Shown here piece by piece: positions 53,749 through 62,223 of a DNA stretch of 64,000 nt (position 1 is the stretch's first letter; each line of letters starts with the position of its first letter). The position numbers and the translations under genes are program-made. The stretch covers positions 19,928 through 83,927 of the forward strand of contig CANJQN010000019.1 of NCBI GenBank assembly GCA_947476465.1, read 5' to 3'. The notes under the pieces were generated by a model. That model saw only the letters and a list, made by a program, of their open reading frames with translations, was not told the origin of the DNA and searched no databases. Source of the DNA: Comamonadaceae bacterium (GTDB taxonomy: Bacteria; Pseudomonadota; Gammaproteobacteria; Burkholderiales; Burkholderiaceae_C).

Positions 53749-54153
53749 ATGCCAAACGAAAAGTTCGAGACGGGTCTTGCTGTCCGTACGCGTGTGCTGG
53801 GGCAGGCCTTTGTGGCGCGCAGCCAAGGGGGTCTTGACGACTTCTCGCGTCCCTTTTACGAGCTGGCCATCGAATACTGCTGGGGCAACGTGTGGGCGCG
53901 CGAAGGCCTCGACATGCGCACTCGAAGTCTGCTCAACCTCGCAATGCTCAGTTCTCAAAATAGAAGCAATGAGTTTCGCATGCACGTGCGCGGCGCTATC
54001 AACAATGGATGCAGCAAAGCGGAGATCCGCGAGACGCTGATCCAGGTGGCGATTTATTGCGGTGTGCCCACCGGTGCCGAAAGCTTCAAGCTGGCCAAAG
54101 AGGTTTTCGCCGAAATCGAAAGCGAAACGACCGCACAGGAAAAGGGCGAATGA
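53749..54153 (+). CDS. Carboxymuconolactone decarboxylase family protein
   Basis: 134 residues in the PcaC-like CMD fold: RPFYELAIEYCWGNVWAREGLDMRTRSLLNLAMLSS and AINNGCSKAEIRETLIQVAIYCGVPTGAESFKLA. The Cys-x-x-Cys of AhpD peroxidase-type members is absent, favouring a lactone decarboxylase-like role. Nine bases after the hydrolase gene, with an AGGA ribosome site. Confidence 0.87.
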   Translation: MPNEKFETGLAVRTRVLGQAFVARSQGGLDDFSRPFYELAIEYCWGNVWAREGLDMRTRSLLNLAMLSSQNRSNEFRMHVRGAINNGCSKAEIRETLIQVAIYCGVPTGAESFKLAKEVFAEIESETTAQEKGE

Positions 54154-54225
54154 ATAAACCGCCGTTCCTGTCGTGGCTCAACCATTTTCAATGAGACAAG
54201 CGGAAAGAATCCGCAAGGAGCCAAC

Positions 54226-55203
54226 ATGTCCTCGATGATCTTGAAACTCGTACTGGCGTGCACAGCCGCATTGATGTCGCTGCAGGCTGCGGCTCAAGCC
54301 AAGTATCCCGATAAGCCCGTCAAGTTGATCGTGCCGTGGACCGCGGGGGGCGGTGTGGATGTCCTGGCCCGCGCCTTGGCCGCCGGCCTGACTCCGGCGA
54401 TGAAGCAACCGGTGCTCGTCGAAAACAAGACCGGCGCAAGCGGCATGATCGGCGCGGAGTTCGCGGCCAACAGCGCACCGGATGGCTACACCCTGTTCGT
54501 CGCGAATGTGGATACGCACGTGATCAATCCGCAGCTGTTTCCCGCCATTCGCTACAAAGCGGTCGAGGGCTTCGATCCTATTGTGGAGGTTGCCAAGGTG
54601 CCGTTGGTCGTGGCCATCAGGGGCGATCTGGGCGTCAAGAACGGCCAGGATCTGATCAAACTGGCCAAGTCCAAGCCGGGCCAGGTCACCTATGGAACCT
54701 GGGGCATTGGCAGTCTTCCGCACATTGCGTTCACGATGATGGAGCAGCAGGCCGGCATTCAGTTGCTGCACGTTCCGTATCAAGGCGTCGCCGGTGCCAT
54801 GGGTGCTTTGCTGGCCAAGCAGATCGACATGCTGCTGGTACCCGTTCCTTGGGCTGAAGGCCAGCGCAAGGTGGGCAAGGCGGAGATCCTGGGCCTGACA
54901 TCCGAAAAGCGCGCGGCGGCTTTTCCCGATGTCCCAACCATCGCGGAGCAGGGCTTTACTGGCTTCGCCGCGGAGCAATGGATCGGCCTTTACGCACCCA
55001 AGGGTACGCCTGCTGCCGTTCGTGATGCGCTGAACAAGGAAGTTAACGACTACCTCAAGACGCCTGCAGGTATTGCCGCGATAAAAGACCTCGGTTTCGA
55101 GGCCTCTGGTGGCACCGCGCGCCAGATGGCCGACAAGCAGGCCTCTGACATGGCCCGCTGGGGCAACACGATCCGAGAGCGCAAGATCACCGTAAGCAAC
55201 TAG
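54226..55203 (+). CDS. Bug-type tripartite tricarboxylate transporter receptor
   Basis: 325 residues. Signal peptide ends LQAAAQA-KY; YPDKPVKLIVPWTAGGGVDVLARALA and VENKTGASGMIGAEFAANSAPDGYTL are Bug signatures. A strong AAGGAG lies six bases before the ATG. It follows the CMD gene and presumably recognises the substrate of that small pathway. No membrane subunits are nearby. Confidence 0.93.
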   Translation: MSSMILKLVLACTAALMSLQAAAQAKYPDKPVKLIVPWTAGGGVDVLARALAAGLTPAMKQPVLVENKTGASGMIGAEFAANSAPDGYTLFVANVDTHVINPQLFPAIRYKAVEGFDPIVEVAKVPLVVAIRGDLGVKNGQDLIKLAKSKPGQVTYGTWGIGSLPHIAFTMMEQQAGIQLLHVPYQGVAGAMGALLAKQIDMLLVPVPWAEGQRKVGKAEILGLTSEKRAAAFPDVPTIAEQGFTGFAAEQWIGLYAPKGTPAAVRDALNKEVNDYLKTPAGIAAIKDLGFEASGGTARQMADKQASDMARWGNTIRERKITVSN

Positions 55204-55240
55204 CCCGACAGGAAGGCGACGCGGAAGGAGGGGTCGTAGA

Positions 55241-55252
55241 ATGATCGATCAT
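55241..55252. promoter_or_regulatory. 12-bp palindrome upstream of the GntR gene
   Basis: ATGATCGATCAT is a perfect palindrome 20 bases before the gntR start. Possible autoregulatory site; no second copy was seen in the window. Confidence 0.35.
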
Positions 55253-55271
55253 CGAAGGACTTCTGCCAGCC

Positions 55272-56114
55272 ATGCCTACCACGAAGCAAGCCTTGACCGA
55301 TGCAGGAAAGGCCCTTGAGCGTCTTGGTGCGCAGGACAGGAGAGCGCACCAGGGCATGACGGCCAGCGCGTCGATCGGATTGAAGTCACCCGTTCACCGG
55401 TACCAACAGGTGACCAGAGAGCTTCTCGACGCGATTCAAAACGGCACCTATCCTGTCGGCTCGCTGTTGCCGGGTGAGTTGGAAATTGCCGAGACTTTCC
55501 GCATAGGTCGCAACACCGCACGCACAGCCATACACCAGCTCGTTGAGATGGGCATGGTCAGCAGACGCAAGCGCGCCGGCACACGGGTCGAGGCCGTCGC
55601 CCCCAAGAATGTCTATACGGCAGCCATTTCTTCGTTACCAGATCTGCTTGAAGACGCGACGCGGTCCTATCTGCAGGTGGTCTCTGTCGAACAACGACAA
55701 GTGCTGCCGGCAACGCTGGAGCCCTTACAGGAGGGTGGTGAAACCTTATGGTTGTTGATCAAGGGCAACCGGGTGCACACCTCAACCCACGCCCCGATTT
55801 CAAGTGCACGTATCTTCGTGCCGCAAAAATACGAAGGCATCACACCTGAACTCAAGGGCAAGGTTCCGTGGATCCATGTGTTACTCGGGGCGCAGTTTGG
55901 ACTGCAGGTGTACGAGGTGGCACAACATGTCACCTCGTACAGAGTGACAAAGGCGCTGTCACACGTACTTCAGTGTCTGCCCGGGCCGGGGCTGCAGGTC
56001 ACGCGCAGTTACTTCGACAAATCTGGCGAGTGCTTTTTGATCGCCCAGAATTTTCACCCCGCCAATGGGGTGTCGATCATGACGCGCTGGCGCCTTGAGG
56101 GGAAGTTTAGTTAG
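55272..56114 (+). CDS. GntR/HutC-type regulator
   Basis: 280 residues. The winged helix-turn-helix is at about 40-110 (VTRELLDAIQNGTYPVGSLLP, IGRNTARTAIHQLVEMGMVSRRKRAGTRV). A UTRA effector domain fills the C-terminal part (SYLQVVSVEQRQVLPATLEP to GECFLIAQNFHP). An unusual N-terminal extension of about 30 residues precedes the HTH; an internal ATG (MTASASIG) could be the true start. It likely controls the operon that begins at 52491. Confidence 0.88.
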   Translation: MPTTKQALTDAGKALERLGAQDRRAHQGMTASASIGLKSPVHRYQQVTRELLDAIQNGTYPVGSLLPGELEIAETFRIGRNTARTAIHQLVEMGMVSRRKRAGTRVEAVAPKNVYTAAISSLPDLLEDATRSYLQVVSVEQRQVLPATLEPLQEGGETLWLLIKGNRVHTSTHAPISSARIFVPQKYEGITPELKGKVPWIHVLLGAQFGLQVYEVAQHVTSYRVTKALSHVLQCLPGPGLQVTRSYFDKSGECFLIAQNFHPANGVSIMTRWRLEGKFS

Positions 56115-56151
56115 GGCCCGCAGGCGGGGCTGAACAGCTACCGGGGAAAAC

Positions 56152-56271
56152 ATTAAGCTCAGCCGCATCGACTACAACGTGACCGCAGGCCTCGCCCGAA
56201 TCACCCTCGCCAACGAGGCCAAGCACAATGCGATGGACGGGACCTTCTGCGCGGCGTTCGCGAAGGTCTCC
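56152..56271 (+). pseudogene. Truncated enoyl-CoA hydratase (5' fragment)
   Basis: About 40 codons read KLSRIDYNVTAGLARITLAN then EAKHNAMDGTFCAAF, the N-terminal strand of a crotonase-family enzyme. The reading frame then enters unrelated sequence and the rest of the gene (over 200 residues) is missing. An ATT stands where the start ATG would be, after GGGGAAAAC. The remnant lies between the gntR stop and the convergent Bug gene, suggesting a deletion that joined two catabolic segments. Confidence 0.7.
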
Positions 56272-56318
56272 ATGGCTGCGCTTTTCAGCAATCAAAAGCT
56301 AGAGCGCGTCGCGCCCCG

Positions 56319-57296
56319 CTACTGCGGCTCGATCCCCGCTGCACGAATCAGTTGCACCCATTGCGTCTGATCCGCCTGCATGCGCTTGCCCAAGTCGGCA
56401 GGGGACACGACTTCGACCTCGAACGAGGATGCCGCGAATTTCTCGACCATCTCCGGTGTGGACAGCACCTTGGAAATCGACTGATACAGCTTGTTGACCA
56501 CCTGTGGCGGAGTGCCCGTAGGCGCCACCAAGCCGATCCAGGTCACGAGTGAATTGTTGGGGTAGCTCTCGGCCAGCATGGGCACGTTGGGTACCGAGGG
56601 GCTGCGCCGAGCGCCCGTAATGGCCAGCCCGGTGAGCCGGCCGGCCTTGATGTGCGACGCGCCGCTGCCCACGTCGACCACGGCCATGCGGATCTCGCCG
56701 CCGATGACATCCGTGAGGGCCTGCGGGCTGCCCTTGTAGGGTACCGGCGTGAACTTGATACCCGTGACCTTTGACAGCAGTGCCAAGGCCACATGACCGC
56801 TTGAAGACGCATAGCCGACAGTGACGGGGGCCGGCTGATTGCGCGACCAATCCAGAAAGGACTTCAGGTCCAGGTTCTGCGAATCGCTGCGCACGAGGAA
56901 CATCATCGACGTTGAGCCGAGCCCGACGACAGGCTGGAAATCCTTGACCGGATCGAAGGGCAGTGTCTTGAACAGTCCGACGTTTGCGGCCAAAGTTGTG
57001 ACGGATCCGACCAGCAAGGTGTAGCCGTCAGCGTTGGCGCGCGCCACAAAGGTGGTGCCGATCACGCCCTGTGCGCCCGGCTTGTTGTCGACCACGATCG
57101 GCTGCCCCAGCGATTTCTGCAGCTCGTTGGCAAGGGGGCGCACCATGTTGTCGGTGCCGGTGCCGGCCGGGAACGGTACGACCATCGTGACGGGCCTGGT
57201 CGGATATTCCTGGGCCACGGCCTGCGGAAGCATCCCCGCCAGGGATCCGACCCACGCGACGACCAACGCCAGTGTTCTCAAATGCCGAATTCGCAT
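56319..57296 (-). CDS. Bug-type tripartite tricarboxylate transporter receptor
   Basis: 325 residues. Signal peptide ends MLPQAVA-QE; YPTRPVTMVVPFPAGTGTDNMVRPLANEL and VDNKPGAQGVIGTTFVARANADGYTLL are Bug signatures. ATG at 57296 is preferred over a TTG at 57314. It is the last gene of the leftward selenoprotein operon, so its ligand may be the substrate of that system. Confidence 0.92.
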   Translation of the reverse strand: MRIRHLRTLALVVAWVGSLAGMLPQAVAQEYPTRPVTMVVPFPAGTGTDNMVRPLANELQKSLGQPIVVDNKPGAQGVIGTTFVARANADGYTLLVGSVTTLAANVGLFKTLPFDPVKDFQPVVGLGSTSMMFLVRSDSQNLDLKSFLDWSRNQPAPVTVGYASSSGHVALALLSKVTGIKFTPVPYKGSPQALTDVIGGEIRMAVVDVGSGASHIKAGRLTGLAITGARRSPSVPNVPMLAESYPNNSLVTWIGLVAPTGTPPQVVNKLYQSISKVLSTPEMVEKFAASSFEVEVVSPADLGKRMQADQTQWVQLIRAAGIEPQ

Positions 57297-57353
57297 ATGC
57301 AGCGTCTCTTTCAAGTTTCGTTTTTACAAAGGGGGACCGGTGCCGGTCGGCGT

Positions 57354-57599
57354 TCAATCTGCGGGGTAAGCCAACTGGATCTCTCGGATATCACTAAGCC
57401 CTTTGAGGCTTTCCTCAAGCATGCGCAGCATGATGGGCTTGGGAACCAGACATTCCTCGCAGGCATTCGGCCCGGCCGCAATCCGCAGCCTGGCCGTTCC
57501 GGCGGCATAGCCGTCCACCACAATGTCATAGCCGTCGGCAACGAGGCCTTCGCGGAACGCGGCGAGCTGCTGCTCAATGGTGCTGGTTTCAACCGGCAT
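57354..57599 (-). CDS. Small Nfu-like CxxC protein
   Basis: 81 residues. The layout resembles the C-terminal Nfu/NifU domain. A first helix and two strands (REGLVADGYDIVVDGYAAGTARLRIA) are followed by Gly-x5 and a Cys-Glu-Glu-Cys motif (PNACEECLVPKPIM), then an amphipathic helix (LRMLEESLKGL) and a last strand (IREIQLAY). Nfu domains carry an Fe-S cluster or act as thiol carriers. It starts 12 bases after the selenoprotein stop and is therefore a likely functional partner. The family match is by eye. Confidence 0.6.
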   Translation of the reverse strand: MPVETSTIEQQLAAFREGLVADGYDIVVDGYAAGTARLRIAAGPNACEECLVPKPIMLRMLEESLKGLSDIREIQLAYPAD

Positions 57600-57611
57600 C
57601 TTTACTTCTCT

Positions 57612-58139
57612 TCAACGGGTTTTCAGGAGCAAGGGGCGGACCTGGTCGATCGTGGATCGAGCCATCTTCAGCAGGTCGTCGTCCGATGCACTGCTGATGG
57701 GATGATCGATCACGGCAAAGCCATAGCCGGTCATGCCCATCAGCTGGCCCATCATCTGCGCCGCGCTGACGAAAGTGGTCGTCATCACGCCCACTGACGG
57801 TACACCGAGTCTTTCTCCGGTTATTGCGTCATGCAAACTGCACGACGAACAACTACCTCAGTCGCCGATGCCTGCGATAACCACATCCCACTGAAGAATT
57901 TCCTCAATGATGTGATCATCCGCCGGTTTGCTCGCGTTGGACTTGAGGCGCATGATGACCTCGGAAGCGCCCATCTCCGCCTTGAGAAGCCGCTCCAGAT
58001 GCGCGAAGTAGCCGACCGTCCCGACCTTGCCATTGGAAATGAATCCGATCTTCTTGCCAGCAAGTGTTGGCAAGCGCGGCGCCAGCTGGGTGACCGGCGG
58101 TGCGGCTTCATTGGTTGGATCAAGTACGACGTAAGTCAT
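57612..58139 (-). CDS. UGSC-family selenoprotein (in-frame TGA read as selenocysteine)
   Basis: One continuous 176-codon frame interrupted only by TGA at codon 94 (57860-57858). Without recoding it appears as two short frames, one ending in GIGD and one beginning LHDAITGE. Read through, the join is IAGIGD-U-GSCSSCSLHDAI, which has the U-G-S-C motif that names the known UGSC (seleno)protein family; other members have Cys at the U position. The N-terminal half is a Rossmann-like fold (KKIGFISNGKVGTVGYFAHL). The C-terminal half is well conserved in character (GVPSVGVMTTTFVSAAQMMG). The ATG at 58139 overlaps the upstream gene by four bases. A strong hairpin follows the TGA. Biochemical role unknown; a redox or substrate-activating thiol/selenol function is inferred. 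Confidence 0.88.
57820..57860 (-). promoter_or_regulatory. Bacterial SECIS element with Sec UGA
   Basis: UGA at 57860-57858 is followed, four bases on, by a 15-bp stem. Its 5' arm is at 57853-57839, its loop is GUU and its 3' arm is at 57835-57820, with one bulged C and two G-U pairs. The loop falls at nucleotides 20-22 after the UGA, the same distance as the GGUC loop in E. coli fdhF, and the GCA/UGC stem top is shared with it. This is a good SelB-binding hairpin by eye. Confidence 0.82.
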
Positions 58140-59230
58140 TGTGCGGTTCCTATCGGTGTCGTTGACGATTGTTGACCGGCGCTGCCCGAAATCGACCGAT
58201 CCCCCACGTTGCCAATGGGCATCGTGACGGCCGCCGTACGGTGGGCCAGCCAAGGTGGAATCACGGACCCAAAGCCTCCAGCGGGCCCGCCAGCGGCAAC
58301 CACCAACAAATGATCTGGCGACTTGAGCGCGCAGTACTCGCTGTCGCCGCGGTCCTGGACGATCGCGCCCTTGCCCACGTCGGCCCACTCGCGTCGGTGG
58401 ATGCGCGCACGTTCGTAAATGAACCGGCCGATGTCGGCCTTGCTCCAGCCGGCGTTATTCAAATGATCGCGCAATTGTTTCGCGACGACGATGGCGTAGT
58501 TGCCAGAGTAGATCGAGTAGTGACGCTGGTTGGCCCGGATCTCGGCGGCGAAGGTCTCCAAGATTTCTTCCGGTGCGGTTGTCCACTCGTTCATGATCTG
58601 GCGCGGCGCCAATGCCGCCATCACAGTGACCGCAGAGGCGCCCTTTGGCGCGCCCCTGGCCTCTGAGAGCGGCAGCCATTGGCTGTCCTCTTCATCTTCA
58701 GCGACGCAATAACTGAGCTTTCCCGGATGTCCGAGCGTTGCACGGTCGATGCTGCCGGGCCGCACGTCAAGGATATTGATGAGGCCCAATCGAACTGCCC
58801 GACCAATGACGGTGGTGGCGCGACAGGAATTGCCTAGCGCACTGAAGGTGCCGGTAGCGCCAATCTCATGGCGGATCGGACCGTTGATGACCATGAAGAT
58901 CGCGCATCCGCCTGTGCTTGAGGTGGCGCCGTGCAGCAAGAACTCAGGTTGCAGCAACGCGGACCAAGCCGCGATCACAACCGGAAAGTGCTGTGGGGTG
59001 CAACCCGCCATCACAGCGTTGATCGCCAGCTTCTCAGCGGTTACCCGCTGGTTCCGAACGGGCTCGACCCCCACAAGATAGTCTGCGGAAATGTTCGCGT
59101 GTTCAAGGAAGGCTTCGACGGCCTTGCTGGTCGGCGGCACGACGGGTAAGCCGTCAGTCCAACCGTTGCTGTGATACACATCCTGGACAGCTTCAGAATC
59201 TCTGAGGGTGTACCGACTAGACGAAAGCAT
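58136..59230 (-). CDS. Conserved protein partnered with UGSC selenoprotein
   Basis: 364 residues, no signal peptide or membrane segment. Conserved-looking motifs are NGWTDGLPVVPPTSKAVEAF near the start, TAEKLAINAVMAGCTPQHFPVV (about 65-85), HGATSSTGGCAIFMVINGP (about 100), LGNSCRATTVIGRAVRL (about 130) and GHPGKLSYCVAEDEE (about 165). I recall this type of protein next to UGSC genes but know of no assigned function. Its stop overlaps the selenoprotein start (ATGA), so the two are made together. Divergent from a CoA-transferase gene. Confidence 0.75.
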   Translation of the reverse strand: MLSSSRYTLRDSEAVQDVYHSNGWTDGLPVVPPTSKAVEAFLEHANISADYLVGVEPVRNQRVTAEKLAINAVMAGCTPQHFPVVIAAWSALLQPEFLLHGATSSTGGCAIFMVINGPIRHEIGATGTFSALGNSCRATTVIGRAVRLGLINILDVRPGSIDRATLGHPGKLSYCVAEDEEDSQWLPLSEARGAPKGASAVTVMAALAPRQIMNEWTTAPEEILETFAAEIRANQRHYSIYSGNYAIVVAKQLRDHLNNAGWSKADIGRFIYERARIHRREWADVGKGAIVQDRGDSEYCALKSPDHLLVVAAGGPAGGFGSVIPPWLAHRTAAVTMPIGNVGDRSISGSAGQQSSTTPIGTAQ

Positions 59231-59373
59231 CGACGAAGTGTGATGGTTTTTAGGACATCTGTCAATGTAGCCATGCTAGGATCCCAGAGGGACAGAGCTG
59301 TCGCCGCGTCGTTCCCCGTCGTCTCGAATGTGAGCGAGCATTACACAAGCATTCAATTGGGTAGACAGTAAGA

Positions 59374-60567
59374 ATGACAGCACAAACCATGTCGGCATCC
59401 GTGCGTTCACAGCCCTGCGCGGGCGCGCTTGGCGCGTTTCGCGTGATCGAGTTGGGCATGTACGGCTCAGCGCCGATCTGCAGCATGTTGCTGGCGGATT
59501 TCGGTGCCGACGTCATCAAGGTCGAGCCGCCCGAGGGCGACTTCTACAGACAGTTGCCGCCGTTCGAGCGTGGCGAATCGCACTACTTCATGAGTGTGAA
59601 CCGGAACAAGCGAAGTGTGGTCCTGGATCTCAAGACCGACTTTGGCCGGGAAGCACTTGGTACGCTCATCGCCACCGCAGACGTGCTCGTCGAAAACTTC
59701 AGACCGGGCGTGTTGACCAGGCTGGGTTTCAGCTACGAACAATGCGCAAAAATCAATCCTGGCCTGGTCTACTGTTCCATCTCGGGCTTCGGACAGACGG
59801 GCCCGCAGCGAGAAGAGCCCGGTCTCGACCTGATCGTGCAGGGCTATGCCGGGATGATGCTGTCATCGGGCGAGGAGAATCAGGCGCCCTTCAAGATCGC
59901 GCCGGCCGTGCCGGATGTGATGGGTGGCCAAAGCGCCGCGTATGCGATTTTGGCCGCGCTCCTCGCGCGTGAACGCAGCGGGCTCGGCCAGTTTGTGGAT
60001 ATCTCGCTGCTTGACACGTCGATTTTCTCGATGCAGTTGGTGTATCTCGCGCAATGGCTAGGCTCCGGCGAGTCCCCGGCTCGCAATGGATCGGGCCACC
60101 CCAGCATGGTTCCCATGCAGTCGTTCCGCGCAGGCGACGGTCGCTGGTTCAACCTTGTCGGCAATACCGACCGGATGTGGTCGGATGCATGCAAGGCCAT
60201 GGGCTGCGAAGATTTATCGGTCGACCCGCGGTTCGCAACCAATGCTGGGCGAACGGCGAACCGGCAGCAGTTGCTGGACATCCTGGAGCCCCTGTTTGCC
60301 ACTCGCCCTGCGCAGGACTGGATCGAATTGTTCAAGGGCGCGGGCATTCCCTGCGGACCGGTCAACGATCTGGCGCAGGCGATGGCTTCACCGCAACTGA
60401 AGGCAAGGCAAATGCTGGTCGACATGCCTCACCCGCGGTTGGGTCATGTCAAGACCATCGGGATCGCGCCGAAGTTGACGGCGACCCCCGGCACACTCAG
60501 GCGTCCTGCTCCCGGGTTGGGGGAGCACACTGAGGAAGTCCTTCGCGAAGTATCGCGCGGGGATTGA
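59374..60567 (+). CDS. Family III CoA-transferase (CaiB/BaiF)
   Basis: 397 residues. FRVIELGMYGSAPICSMLLADFGADVIKVEPPEGD, MSVNRNKRSVVLDLK, LVENFRPGVLTRLGFSY and YCSISGFGQTGPQ are family motifs; the catalytic Asp is in EPGLDLIVQGYAG (about 155). It is divergent from the selenoprotein operon across 143 bases and could share its regulation. The next gene in the same direction is an FAD oxidoreductase. Confidence 0.9.
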   Translation: MTAQTMSASVRSQPCAGALGAFRVIELGMYGSAPICSMLLADFGADVIKVEPPEGDFYRQLPPFERGESHYFMSVNRNKRSVVLDLKTDFGREALGTLIATADVLVENFRPGVLTRLGFSYEQCAKINPGLVYCSISGFGQTGPQREEPGLDLIVQGYAGMMLSSGEENQAPFKIAPAVPDVMGGQSAAYAILAALLARERSGLGQFVDISLLDTSIFSMQLVYLAQWLGSGESPARNGSGHPSMVPMQSFRAGDGRWFNLVGNTDRMWSDACKAMGCEDLSVDPRFATNAGRTANRQQLLDILEPLFATRPAQDWIELFKGAGIPCGPVNDLAQAMASPQLKARQMLVDMPHPRLGHVKTIGIAPKLTATPGTLRRPAPGLGEHTEEVLREVSRGD

Positions 60568-60625
60568 GCACGCACTCGCTGCTGGCACGAGTTGCTTGAA
60601 GAGGAACAGTTGGAGCAGAGATGAA

Positions 60626-62026
60626 ATGGCAGACCTGATCGAATCCGACTACCTGGTTGTTGGCGCTGGTGCCGCAGGCATGACAGTGACGGATGCGCTT
60701 TTGTCGCATAGCGACGCAAGCGTCACTCTGGTCGATCGCCGCCACGCGCCCGGTGGGCACTGGCTCGATGCCTATCCTTTCGTACGCCTGCATCAGCCGT
60801 CCGCCTTCTACGGCGTCGATTCGGTACCCCTGGGCAAGGACGCCATCGACCGTGGGGGCTTGAATGCCGGCTTCTATGAACTCGCCAGCGCCGATGAGTT
60901 GCGTGCCTACTTTGCCCACGTGATGCAAGAACATTTCCTGCCGACAGGGCGGGTTCGGTTCTTTTCTTGCAGCGACTACGTCGGCGGCGAAGGGGACAGG
61001 CACCACTTTGTCTCGCGCCTGACCGGCGCAAGGCAGGAGGTGCGCGTTGCGCGAAAGCTCGTGGACACGACCTATCTGGAAGGCAGCATCCCGGCCACCA
61101 GCAAGCCGCCGTTCGAGGTGGACGAGGGCGTGCAATGCATCCCGGCGGGCGAGGTCGTCCACCTGTCCGAACGCGCGCGAACCTTCGTCGTGATCGGTGC
61201 GGGCAAGACAGCGATGGACACCTGTGTCTGGTTGCTCACCAACGGTGTTGCGGCATCTTCCATCCGCTGGGTCAAGCCGCGCGAGGGTTGGTGGCTGAAC
61301 CGGCGCTTTCACCAGCCGCACACCCTCCTGCCCGATTTTTACGCAGGTGTCGGGCTGCAGTTCCAGGCGATGGCACAAGCCACGACGTTCGACGATCTAT
61401 TCCTGCGCCTGGAAGCGGCTGGTTTCTTGCTGCGGGTGGACACTGCCGTCATGCCGACGATGCTGCACGGGGCCATCCTGAGCGAGGCTGAACTCGCGTT
61501 GCTGCGGCAGATCACAGACGTTGTGCGGCTGGGCCGAGTGCGCCGCATTGGATCGCAGCGCATGGTGCTGGACGGCGGGGAGGTGGAAACGCCTGCGGAT
61601 GCCGTGCACATTCACTGCGCCGCCGCCGGCTTGGCGCGCCCAACGCCGCGCCCCATCTTCGAGCCTGGCCGCCTGACGGTGCAACCGACCATGTGGGGAT
61701 TTGCCTGCCACCAGTTCGCCCTGCTGGGAGCGGCCGAGGCGATGATCGAGAACGACGAGGAGAAGAATCGCCTGTGCCGTCCCATACGCTACTGGGACCA
61801 ATGCAGCGATTACCTCAGCGCCTACATGGCGCTTCTGGCCGGTGAGCGGGCCCGCGCCGCCCATCCAGCCCTGGCCGCCTGGGCGCGCGATTCGCGGCTC
61901 AACCCCTTGGGTCGCCTGGGCGAGTGGGGCAACCACCCGAGTGTTGTCGAGACGCGTGGTCTGCTGAAAAAAGTGGGGGCAGCCGCGGTCGAGAATGTGA
62001 CGCGGGTGCTGGCCCAGCGCCAGTGA
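60626..62026 (+). CDS. FAD/NAD(P)-binding oxidoreductase
   Basis: 466 residues. DYLVVGAGAAGMTVTDALL is the FAD-binding motif, with VTLVDRRHAPGGHWLDAYPF as the Glu/Asp strand and GG-H region of flavin monooxygenase-like proteins. FVVIGAGKTAMDTCVWLL (about 185) is the NAD(P) motif. ATG at 60626 follows GGAGCAGAG; the longer frame begins with TTG and lacks a ribosome site. It probably hydroxylates or oxidises a small substrate. No close family was identified. Confidence 0.8.
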   Translation: MADLIESDYLVVGAGAAGMTVTDALLSHSDASVTLVDRRHAPGGHWLDAYPFVRLHQPSAFYGVDSVPLGKDAIDRGGLNAGFYELASADELRAYFAHVMQEHFLPTGRVRFFSCSDYVGGEGDRHHFVSRLTGARQEVRVARKLVDTTYLEGSIPATSKPPFEVDEGVQCIPAGEVVHLSERARTFVVIGAGKTAMDTCVWLLTNGVAASSIRWVKPREGWWLNRRFHQPHTLLPDFYAGVGLQFQAMAQATTFDDLFLRLEAAGFLLRVDTAVMPTMLHGAILSEAELALLRQITDVVRLGRVRRIGSQRMVLDGGEVETPADAVHIHCAAAGLARPTPRPIFEPGRLTVQPTMWGFACHQFALLGAAEAMIENDEEKNRLCRPIRYWDQCSDYLSAYMALLAGERARAAHPALAAWARDSRLNPLGRLGEWGNHPSVVETRGLLKKVGAAAVENVTRVLAQRQ

Positions 62027-62223
62027 CGATCGGTCGGCGCGGCATACGCAAGGCGCCACGGGGTGCAGCGCGCTGCGGGTCGTATGACGCCTCAGTCTTC
62101 GTTGTCCGCGAAGGTGATCTTCCGGCATTTTGAATAGCCACGGTCCGCTGTGTCCTCCGATACTCCCGCGTCCAGTCGACGACCGTCGACAGCATTGAGT
62201 TCAACGAATAGAAAGAGACGACC

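Noticed and set aside
57612..57836. Separate 74-residue gene beginning LHDAITGE
   Set aside because: Its start codon is a TTG inside a continuous frame with the upstream half; it is the C-terminal part of the selenoprotein.
57858..58139. Separate truncated protein or pseudogene ending GIGD
   Set aside because: The stop is a TGA followed by a SECIS-like hairpin and the UGSC motif, so recoding explains it better than a nonsense mutation.
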